From the NCBI GenBank assembly GCA_964036665.1, contig OZ038530.1, forward strand, positions 7,082,501 through 7,146,500: a stretch of DNA of 64,000 bases, in the 5' to 3' direction. Shown here piece after piece: positions 55,901 to 64,000 of this stretch. This DNA is from Gordius sp. MW1 (lineage: Eukaryota > Nematomorpha > Gordioida > Gordea > Gordiidae). A program made the position numbers and the translations under genes. The notes beneath the pieces are model-generated. The model ran no database searches. It was not told the DNA's origin and worked only from the letters and a program-made list of their open reading frames with translations. Position 1 is the stretch's first letter, and each line of letters opens with the position of its first letter.

Positions 55901-58900
55901 AAAATACATTAACAATTAATGGGACAACTTATGAGAAACTCTGAACCCAGATTATTTCTTACACTTTGTTGAGATTTCATATCCACTTTTTATTTTGTTC
56001 CTTATCAAGGTTAATTTTGAGTTTTGAAAAAAACTTGTTTATTTGTATAATTAAAATTACATATACTTTATTTTTCAATAATAAAGGTTTAAATTTAACA
56101 TGCCGCTATTAAATTTTTAATTTTTTGCATGCGAAACCAGAATATAGATTTTAATGTAGATGGCTAATACAGTACAACAAGTTGGGAAAAAGCAAATATC
56201 ACTTAGTAAACAGGCCCATGGGCGTAGCCGGGGGGGGCGACTACCCCCTTCTAAATCCAAAAATTTGTTGAAATTCATTAAAACACATTAAAATTAAGGT
56301 CAAAATTTCAAAAAATAGTCATTTTGCCCCTCTTTAATTCATTTTCCTTTTAATTCCAATGCTGGCTACGCCGAATAGGCTTGTTAAAAATTACAACGTG
56401 CGATTGTGTATATATAAAAATGAATCAATAGTTTGTTAAAAAGACTGATCACTGACTTAAATGATAAAAAATCATAATATAACTGATTTAAAGGTAATAA
56501 TATCCAACTGTTATCTTTAAATAATTGTGTGTGTAATGAAGAAATTAGCCTCATTATAATACCAGAATATAAATTATTTTAAAGCCGCTGCCGTAAATTA
56601 TCAACTTTTCAAATTAAAAAATATTCCTAATAACTCTGAGCCTTTCGTCTTTTGCTGAAAAAATTCCATTTATAAATTTTAATAAAAAACATCTTAAAAT
56701 GATGGAGCGACTCTTATAATATTATTTTTTGTGAAAAGTATAATTTATTGAATTATAAAAAATTAATATACTTTTCCAAGTGGAGTATGAATGATGTTCG
56801 TTTCCGTGTCTAAAACTAGAGTTCGGTTTAGTGTTAGATCATCCCACTTAATATTTGCCTTTTCATCAAGGACAGAAGCTTTAATCTTATTGTTTTGTCG
56901 CTTCAAATAAACTTTTACATAGATCCTTTGTTCCAAAATAGGTTTTTCAATATCATAAATGCCATACCTTTTTAGGATATATTATACATACTTTCACTGC
57001 TTTAAATGAAATTTTAATGAAAGAATGATTAAAGTTCACATAAAAAATAAAATATACATAATGCTACTTTAAAGCACAAAATAAGGCTAATTCATTTAGG
57101 TTAAAACCACATTTGCCTTTTTGATGGCTTCTATAACAATAAAAGCCTTAAATTTCTTAATGTTCAAGCTCAAAAAAATCCCTATTAGCTGGTTTAAATT
57201 AATCTAATAAAGAGATGCAGATTGTATATGATAGAGAAAGATTTATTTGTAAACACCACAGTTCATTTTATACTTCATTACATAACGCTTAGACTTTATC
57301 ATGCAGTGTTATTAGTTTATATTTAAAAAGTCGCGGTAATCAATATTTAATGTTAAATTTTAGCCGTATCTTATAATAATGCATATTTTTAAGTATAAAT
57401 TAATTTCTCACACTATGATTAATGCGTTGTATTAATTTCAAAAAATTCTATAATCTATACCAATTCTGAGAGTATTTTTATAAACGATTTAAAAGGCGCG
57501 GAAAAGATTTTAAGCAGGTATATACAGGAAAGAATAAGCAAGGGAATTTATTTTATTTAGCAATACGAAATCAACAATACTTTATCAAATCTAGCAATGA
57601 CAACTTTTTTCTAATAAAGTACCTACCATAATCCGTTGTAAAACATGCAATGCGCACTTGAATAGAATTTTTCTTTTTCTGCATTAGCTTGTGAATTGGC
57701 ATAATCCTTTTCCATGCAATCCTGTCCTCCGCGTACATGATACCTATTACCGTTTTCCACTTCACACCGACAACAATAACCCTAATGAATGTTTGTTATC
57801 AAAAAGATTTTTAAGCTAATTGTGAAAAGTGAGGAGTCTGCTTCTAAAAAACAACTAGGCATAAAAGTAAATTGGTGGTATTAAAGATCTTGTTGTCGGA
57901 TTGCTAAGGAAAATGGGAGGGAAAGGGTTTCAATTTTTCTGTCAACATGAGCCTACTATCAAGAACAAAGTGGTCATTGAATTTATATGAAATGAGTGAA
58001 GACTGAAGAAGCAAGACCGCACTGTTAAAGAGGTATAGACAATATTTAATAAATCGAATTATAATAGCAAGGCACATAATTATACTTAATATCTAGAATT
58101 TGCGTCCTCTACTATTACTTAATTACATTAGCTATTCTTGTTTTAATCTTTTAAGTTTTAACTGTACAGACATAGAATGTTTTCACTCTTTTTAGCGCAT
58201 AAGTATACTTACCAAGATGCGAGGTTATCTAATGCCTGAGTGTATTTAATAAATTTTGAGGTATGTATCAATTATTTTATATAAATAGGCAAAATGTAAT
58301 TTGAGCTAATTTAATACCAAAGCTATCATACATTTACAATAAATGTGCAACAACTATTTGATATAATTATCTTGAGAGTATTAAAGCGAATTTATGGTTT
58401 ATGTTAATAAACAAATTCCATAATCAATAAATATATGAGAAATTCTTCATGACGACTCATTAGAGGGGCGCAGTTAAGGGAGGGGGGCAGGAAAAGGCGG
58501 CTGCTCCCCCTCTGAATCCTTGTTGATTATTATTAAAATTATGGCTAAAATTTCAAAAATGATCAGATTGTCTCTCCCTAAATCATTATTGCCCCCCTCT
58601 AATTTCAATGATGGCTACGCCCATGGTAGAGAACTGCACGCGTGACCCAAGACCCGACCCCGATATCGGGTCTGGTCGGGTTCGGGTCGGGTTCAGGTTG
58701 AAAATTTGGAAATGCTTTTTGGTCGGGTCGGGCGGGTTCGGGTTGAAAATTTTAATATGCTTTCGGGTCGGGTCGGGGTGGATTTAAAGTGTCGGGTCAA
58801 GCGTTATGAATCTTACATTGCAGAATACACGGGACATATCTTTAAAAATAAAGCTATTATGTATAATATTTTTTAATTAATATCGAAATTATAATTGAAG

Positions 58901-61900
58901 ATCATTCCTTAAGTTAATTTATATTCCTTTTGTTTTTTTAAATCTCATTGTTTTAATTTGAACGCATATTTAAATTTGACTCGTGAAAATATCAACAAAA
59001 TAATATTTTTAAATTGTATTTAAAGTGGTAGTTCATTATTAATTTAAACTACATAATTATATATTCACAAACAAATAAGATTATGTTTAAATTTGATTCA
59101 TTTGAAAAACTCTATATTTCAAATTGAATGTGACCTGATACTGTATGCTAATAAATCATGAAAATTAATTTTGTAATTAAAATCTGTGGAATTAATTACT
59201 TTCAAATCGCACTTTAATTTGTTGATTAAATTTAAACACCCTTATGGGAGTAGCCAGGAAATTGAAATTAGAGGGGGCAATAATGATTAAGGGAGGGGCA
59301 AAGTGAACATTTTTTTAATTTTAGCCATAATTTGATAAAATATCTAAGATTTTTTAAATTTATAGGGGGGCAGCCGCCCCTCCCTGCCACCCCCTGGCTA
59401 CGCCCATGCACACCGCAATTTTCTTACTCTCGCGTTGGATACCAAAATTTGAAACACGTTCGGAAGGGACTCGGTTAAAATTTTTTTAACACTTTCGGGC
59501 TGGGCCGTGTCGGGTTAAAAATTTTAAAATGCTTTAGGGTCGGGTCGGTTTCGGGGTAAAATATTTAAAATGCTTTCAGGTCGGGTCGGGTTCGGGTTGA
59601 AAAATTTAAAATGCTTTCGGGTCGGGTCGAGTACGGGTTAAAAATTTAAAAAAAAATTTGGGTCGGGTCGAGTTCGGGTTGAAAAAAAATGACTTTGCAG
59701 TTCTCTAGCCCATGGTCATCGCAATATTTACGTTTGGTATATTTGTATATTTAAGTACAATGTTTTATACCTTACTAATGCTACTATTACTATCAATTTT
59801 ATGCTTTTGAACCTGCCTAAAGAAAGTGAATTATTAATTGCAAATAATAACCATAAATTGCTTAGCAATTAATAATTAAAATGAGCTGTGTAATTGTTTG
59901 ACCCGTTTTTGAGATAAAAACAGCTGATTATATTTAGTTTAATTCTATATTAAATTAATCCTATAAGAAAATGGTTACTAAAAGTATCATCTTAAATATT
60001 ATAATAGAAAAATTATAAGCATTTTACCCCAAAACAAATATTATCCTTAATGTAGAATGTATAGAGTTTTAGTAGTAAGAGTCGGTCTTAGAATGCGAGC
60101 TTCACGGTTTTGCTTGAGGAACCGTTCTCTGTTAGTTTAACCACATCAATTTATTTATCCCCTCGTATAAACCTGGCAGGAGCGCTTTTATTAGTTAAGC
60201 TATATTTTCATCATAACATTTATTTATTGTACCCTCTCCTAGTTCTTAAGATGTATATAATTCTTGAAAACTTTGACAACTTTTATCCCTTAAATTACTA
60301 CAACGAGTTTCTAAGGGCCGATCGTACCTGAAAAGCTAATAAATCTTGAATCTAATTAAAACACCTATTAAGTCAGAACAAGGCAACAGATACTTTTAAA
60401 TTCAAAATATTTTGGTATGCTTGGACCATATATATTACGAATGAAAGCCGTTCATGAGTCGTAAGAAGAAATGTAAGTAGAACCAGCTGGGAGCATGACA
60501 CCGTTTTTCTGGCAGGTAAAATGGGGCATTAAAACAGAATCTTGCTCTATAATTTCGACTTTTTAAGGCTCAGCATTATGAACCATTTAAACTCACAATC
60601 TCAATTTAAATCTCTTTAGTTAGGTAAAAGATATTTTATTTCATGTTTAAATTAAGAAGTAGAGATGTTTTTAATAACCTAAAATTTAACTAGATATTAT
60701 ATCCCCGGTTCTTGTCTAATTTAAGGGTATAATACCCTGCCGTCACTTTTAATACACAATTTAAATAGGTAAATCTAAAATGGTTTAAAATATAGCGATA
60801 TAAAAAAAATCGTAAAATTTATTTACTTCGCTATACGGGATTAGCTTGCCATTTTCATATTGATACCCACAAGTCGGAGTTTCACCATAACTGTGACAGC
60901 CCGTAAAATTTAAGGTGTTATCTTTATTCAAAACAATTTCCATAGGTTTACTGTTAACATTCTACCGTTTAATAAAGGTGATGTTATTTATATATAAAAA
61001 CAAGTTTTATTAAATAGTATTATAATTTGTGCCTTCCCTTCTTATGTTTGCATCAATTAAAATCATTATAAATAAAAACCTACAATTTAATTTTAAAATA
61101 AGGCAAGAATTTTAAACAAAGTCCAGCTTTAAACTGGTTTAGATAGCACCCTCTTCTAAAACTTAGAGAGGAAAAAATTAAAGCCTGTTATGGGTAAAAC
61201 TAAGCTAAATTCAAGTAATGTTCGGCGGGCATAAAATAGATTAGTTTCTTTTTAATAATTTTGACTAATTCGATAACGATATTTTCAAATTCGATAGACT
61301 TTAAGCTGCCGAGCGGTTCTAATAATCAGGCAAATAATTTTTTTAGCTATAAATTGCTTTTTTAATTGCAAGGTTCTTTTTGATAAATATCTTTAAGTTC
61401 GTGTATTATAGTTCAAATTATAGATTTTTGATAAAGAAACTCCACTTCTGTTTAGTGTGAAACTCTATGAAAAAAGAGATATTTTAACTCTAATAAATAA
61501 AACAGCTTATTTTTTTAAGCGATTTTATCTTTTTTATATATTTATTACTGTTGGCTTGTAAAATAAGGCCCACAAAATATTAAGTTGGATAACAGTGATG
61601 TAAAAACGGCTGGGTTTTGTTTGGTCGATCTTTGGTTTTACTAAGACTAACGCTCGCTTCTAGTCTGTTTTTCAAATTTCGACTAAGCCTGGAGGTCGAC
61701 TAAGAAAAACATACCAAAAAACCTTGGTCTGTTCATGTAGAGTCGACTAAAACCAACAAACAAAACCCAGCCGTTTTTATAGCACTATTAGATATATTAG
61801 TTTTTTGTATTTATCTGAAAAAGGATTCATACCCTTGGCAAGTTTTTGAAATTTATTTTAAAATATTTACATATAAATACTTGAGAGGATATATTAGGCG

Positions 61901-62289
61901 TGTTGGTTCAATTACGAGTTTTAATATAATTGGTGTCAAAAGGAGCGAAATTGCCTTCGAGGAACTATCATATACATGACGTATTCGAATATATTTTTCT
62001 TGTACGTCAAACTAGATTAATATATATATACTTCCAACACAATATTTTTAAATTAATAAATTAACTATTTGTGATGAGCAAACAAACTACTCACTATTCC
62101 TTTGGGGTTATAATTCTCGAATTTCATATCTAAGGAAATCTTTCTAACGCACTTTTGGGTAGCATTGTTGTCATTTTCCAAAATTCCTTCACCACTACCC
62201 TGCTTTTTTAATGCAGAGACGTTGAACACAGTATTGTGATTACAACCGCTTAAGGTGGCTTGTGTATTAATTTTGATATCGTATGACAT
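49988..62289 (-). CDS. HAP2: HAP2/GCS1 gamete-fusion protein, 12 coding exons
   Basis: HAP2 is the sperm/minus-gamete plasma-membrane fusogen, a class II fusion fold. Exons, in transcription order: 62095-62289, 61871-61954, 60827-60961, 57627-57781, 56772-56967, 55357-55494, 52615-52745, 51328-51531, 50904-51175, 50588-50685, 50216-50438, 49988-50148. All introns are GT-AG, every junction keeps phase, and the sum is 1992 nt (663 residues). Family landmarks in order: CVRKISLDM; RLIYPLKYLY; TCGYQYENGKLIPYSE joined to GYCCRCE (the conserved G-[FY]-C-C motif); SSAHCMFYNGLWYGIYDI; SCNKIGVSFQGF; IYSKNNGLITSITV; a HAP2-GCS1 domain core VEVLIMNVG ... FQIKLHNCTN; ICACYGECQC; then membrane segment TILRYALLGLLTVVGITML. 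The ATG at 62289 has an in-frame TAA directly before it and no signal peptide follows, so a 5' exon may be missing. Introns hold many transposons. Confidence 0.9.
52063..52237. mobile_element. Palindromic MITE (GGCTGGGTTTTGT ends) in HAP2 intron
   Basis: The ends are inverted: GGCTGGGTTTTGTTTGGTCGACC at the left, GGTCGACCACACAAAACCCAGCC read as its complement at the right. The interior repeats AGTCGACTAAA-type motifs (TTTAGTCGACTAAAACC at 52194). A relative lies at 61594-61786. Possible extended ends TGTAA/TTACA. No coding capacity. Confidence 0.8.
52988..53225. mobile_element. MITE with ~48-bp inverted repeats and a GGGTTAGGG core, in HAP2 intron
   Basis: The left arm GGTCAAAGTCGCAGAAAAAAGCAGCAGAATTGGTCAGAACTGGTCA (52993-53039) is mirrored at 53174-53221 with one extra base. 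Between the arms is a piece of the repeat found at 24605/37225, including TTTTAGGTCAGCGTTTTAGG and GGGTTAGGGTTAGGG. It sits inside a degraded TAGACTGCTCAT-family element (GGCAAAATG on both sides). Confidence 0.8.
53752..53890. mobile_element. Partial GGGCGTAGCC-type MITE
   Basis: CAAGGGCGTAGCCAGCTTTGGAATT, then AAGGGGGGCAAAAATGATTTAAGGAGGGGCAAAATGA, matches one end of the family at 59244. The other end is not recognisable. Confidence 0.6.
54002..55226 (+). pseudogene. RTE-type LINE fragment in HAP2 intron
   Basis: The copy is truncated within RT and starts at a GDPQDRGNYRGIKL-like segment (54012-54060, shifted). RT text includes ISANQFGFVAGKFTIDPIFA, KKAYNTVPRDLIWWCLRK (catalytic Asp replaced: KKAYNT), SLFLFNIIIDTT, MLYADNVVLCKE (catalytic YADD read as YADN) and VDMFTYLGSMLHQEGG. 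The C-terminal YGSETWAL and the LRWSWYI-like tail follow in other frames to about 55226. Mutated catalytic residues and shifts show it is dead. It lies antisense to HAP2 in the intron between exons at 55357 and 52745. The same family is at 22569-23226. Confidence 0.88.
56217..56373. mobile_element. 157-bp GGGCGTAGCC MITE in HAP2 intron
   Basis: Ends CATGGGCGTAGCC and GGCTACGCCG are inverted. Flanks AACAGGCC (56209-56216) and AATAGGCT (56374-56381) match at 6 of 8 positions, both differences being transitions, consistent with an old 8-bp hAT target duplication. The interior contains AGGTCAAAATTTCAAAAAATAGTCATTTTGCCCCTC, shared with 58461 and 59244. Confidence 0.75.
58461..58625. mobile_element. 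GGGCGTAGCC-type MITE, interrupted at its edge
   Basis: GAGGGGCGCAGTTAAGGGAGGGGGGCAGG at the left (degraded end) and TTTCAATGATGGCTACGCCCATGG at the right. Its last bases, GCCCATGG, served as the target of the hAT-like element that starts at 58627, so this MITE is the older of the two. Confidence 0.75.
58627..59708. mobile_element. Non-autonomous hAT-like element with perfect 8-bp target duplication
   Basis: This 1082-bp element is flanked by GCCCATGG at 58619-58626 and 59709-59716. The inverted ends are TAGAGAACTGCA and TGCAGTTCTCTA. Iterated GGTCGGGTCGGG and CGGGTTGAAAATTT motifs fill both subterminal regions (58655-58800; 59490-59690). It has no transposase. A smaller MITE is nested at 59244-59408. 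It lies in the HAP2 intron between exons ending at 60827 and starting at 57781. Confidence 0.92.
59244..59408. mobile_element. GGGCGTAGCC MITE nested in the hAT-like element
   Basis: ATGGGAGTAGCCAGG at the left is mirrored by CCTGGCTACGCCCAT at the right. The interior (AGAGGGGGCAATAATGATTAAGGGAGGGGCAAAGTGA ... GGGGGGCAGCCGCCCCTCC) matches the copies at 56217 and 58461. The flanks share ACACC only, so the target duplication is unclear. Confidence 0.8.
61594..61786. mobile_element. Palindromic MITE (ACGGCTGGGTTTTGTTT ends) in HAP2 intron
   Basis: AGTGATGTAAAAACGGCTGGGTTTTG at the left and CAAAACCCAGCCGTTTTTATAGCACT at the right are inverted with two mismatches. AGTCGACTAAAACC motifs recur inside. 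Related to 52063-52237. Confidence 0.8.
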
Positions 62290-63300
62290 TTACTTTATAA
62301 AAGAAAAGAATCCTGGTGTTCTAATATTCAATATTAGAATTCAGTGTTAAAGATGATATAAATCACAATTCGAGATTAATGCATTGGTTTTTTCGCGATT
62401 CATATGTTTTCTTAGAGGTCAATTTAATGGTGGCCTTGCCGAAAACCATCGGAATTGAATGTCCCAAGTTTTAAAATGTTTCCAATTAAAAAATGTCTCA
62501 TAACTAAAAAGCCTATATTTATTATTCAATTCGGATTAAAGTTAAAATTTAGGTACTTTAAAATAAAATTGACAATAATTATAGAAGGTACTCAATTCAG
62601 GGCCTACTTTATGATAAAGGGGAGATGGTCGTTAATGTGCCAGGCTGAATTCGGCAAGATGGTTTTCGGCGAGTTGATAGGGCACCCAATAATTATTGTG
62701 ACACATGTCCAAGTCAGAATTCTTTTTTCGCATTTTAAAGAATTCTTGATATATTTTTGATATGAAATAACCTGAATATATTCTGGTAAACTTTCCTATC
62801 AGCTATAAATGCAATAAATTAGTTTGAGTAGTATACGAGTTTAGGAGATTGTTTTGAAATTAATTTTAAAGCCGAGCCCAGAGGCTACCAACCTATTTCA
62901 TTTACAATACGATTTTAAATCAAAGAATTCGATATTGACACAACAAAATAATACAATTAAATTATTTTACCTTCAAAATAAAATGAATTTAATTAATATA
63001 TGCAATTCTCGATTTTTGTACATTGTAGTCTTATATTGCTTCTCGATTTGAGCTGATAAAGTTACTTTCCCACAGTAACTAGTTAAGTTGCAGTTACTTT
63101 CAAAAATATGTGACTAATTAAATTATTAAAGTTACCTTTTTCAAAATGATTAGTCAGATAAAAGTAAATTGTTGAAAGTGGAATATTCTCATGTAATTTT
63201 TAAAGTAATCTAATGGTAGTTCTATATTAAAATTTTTTAGGTGTATTAACTGCAATAATTGATCATTAATTATTTTTGCATGATAATTATTAATACTTTT
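62290..63300. other. Region upstream of HAP2, no gene seen
   Basis: The HAP2 promoter or a missing first exon should lie here or beyond the window. I found no supported signal-peptide exon. GCCGAAAACCAT (62438) and ATGGTTTTCGGC (62659) form an inverted pair, possibly a small element. At 63060-63110 GTTACTTT/AGTAAC motifs resemble another DNA-transposon end. Confidence 0.45.
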
Positions 63301-63309
63301 TAAAAATAT

Positions 63310-63535
63310 GTCGAAAAATAAAATTAAATTATGTGAAATTTTTGATGGGGCCGGGCGCGGAATTCTTTATAAAAAATTTGAACGGGCTGAAGCGGGCCTG
63401 ACGTTTTCTAAACGGGTACGAACGGGCCGGAACAATTTACAACGGGCTCGGACGGGCCTTGAAGTTTTGAAAACGGATACGGGCGGGCCGACCTTCTACG
63501 ACCTTTTAAAACGGTCCATTGCAGATCTTTAGTAC
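63310..63535. mobile_element. End of a hAT-like element (ACGGGC repeats)
   Basis: Iterated GAACGGGC, GACGGGCC and ACGGGCGGGCC motifs end in TTGCAGATCTTTA at 63520-63532, matching the end structure of the element at 6279-7125 (TTAGAGATCTGCAA). The opposite end was not located, so this is a fragment or the left boundary is too decayed to see. Confidence 0.6.
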
Positions 63536-64000
63536 GAACTCTAATGTATTATGTTTTCCAGACATAGTGGGCCGAATTTTAATAAGGGGAAGGGGTTCAC
63601 AAAAACGCAAATAAATTTAAATATAGAGGTGTAACAATAAAATAAAATGGACCTATAGGAGAAACTTTAATCTACGTGAATATATTACTATTTTTCACTA
63701 AATATAAAAAATGCCGTGGCAATATAGCCTCAAAAAGGCTTAAAATAAGCATTTGTGGCACCTTCAAACCTCGTTTATCTAAAAAACTGGTAATTGTGGA
63801 AAAAAACTAAAAACAGATTATTTTTCAGCACAAAATATTCTATCAGAATTATTGGTCTGATTGCAGGATGTAATCACATAGTCAATATTTGTAGAGCTGT
63901 GTTATTTATGTTATTTATGGAACATTTTTTTATTAAAGATTATTTACAAAATATGAAAAACAACATTGACAATTAAATAATATTTCTTATTAATAAAGTT

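Noticed and set aside
61900-61970. Alternative HAP2 exon reading in the frame starting FLEGNFAPFDTNYIKT
   Set aside because: It ends out of phase with the next exon. The overlapping frame ending in RLIYPLKYLY keeps phase on both sides and fits the family.
62455-62760. 101-codon plus-strand open frame
   Set aside because: Lys/Ile/Phe-rich text with no recognisable motif in AT-rich sequence beside the HAP2 5' end. Chance is the simpler explanation.

Overview
The window is AT-rich genomic DNA of a multicellular eukaryote, most likely an invertebrate animal. Two ordinary nuclear genes with GT-AG introns can be read on the minus strand. One encodes a mitochondrial ribosomal protein L34 (8.5-8.9 kb). 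The other is a 12- or 13-exon HAP2/GCS1 gamete-fusion gene (49.7-62.3 kb). Nearly everything else is transposon-derived or tandem repeat DNA. An endogenous negative-strand RNA virus segment resembling phenuivirid nucleoprotein lies at 47.57-49.11 kb; relatives of such viruses are common in arthropods, so an arthropod host is plausible but not shown.

Layout. 0-2.1 kb: 3' part of a LINE. 3.9-6.2 kb: tandemly duplicated fragment of a local repeat family, called X here. 6.28-7.13 kb: hAT-like element with a perfect 8-bp target duplication, inserted in an X fragment. 8.5-8.9 kb: mrpl34. 9.25-13.69 kb: Gypsy-1 with both LTRs and a 4-bp target duplication. 15.9-20.7 kb: Gypsy-2, heavily decayed and split by a hAT-derived element that keeps a BED zinc finger. 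22.6-23.2 kb: RTE-type LINE fragment. 25.05-26.45 kb: hAT-like element with a perfect 8-bp duplication. 27.1-28.3 kb: ~100-bp tandem array. 28.55-36.69 kb: Gypsy-3 (minus), split by a 4.08-kb hAT-like element that itself carries an X copy. 38.7-46.85 kb: three further X copies in +, -, + orientation. 46.86-47.56 kb: ~160-bp tandem array abutting the endogenous viral segment. 49.7-62.3 kb: HAP2, with several introns filled by MITEs, a hAT-like element and an RTE fragment.

How the parts relate. The two host genes are intact in frame across every predicted splice junction. The mobile elements are all decayed or non-autonomous, and nesting with exact target duplications lets their relative ages be ordered. 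The viral segment has higher GC content than its surroundings and its reading frames carry few breaks, so it looks younger than the Gypsy elements. Its left edge begins with a sequence like the conserved phenuivirid segment terminus, and a matching inverted motif near 49.1 kb suggests that an almost complete segment was captured.

The least expected items are the HAP2 gene with a possible alternative C-terminal exon, the viral segment with a second reading frame downstream of the nucleoprotein, and the X family, with its tRNA-like modules, CCAATGG/CCATTGG minisatellite and recurring AATTGCATAGCAATT palindrome.
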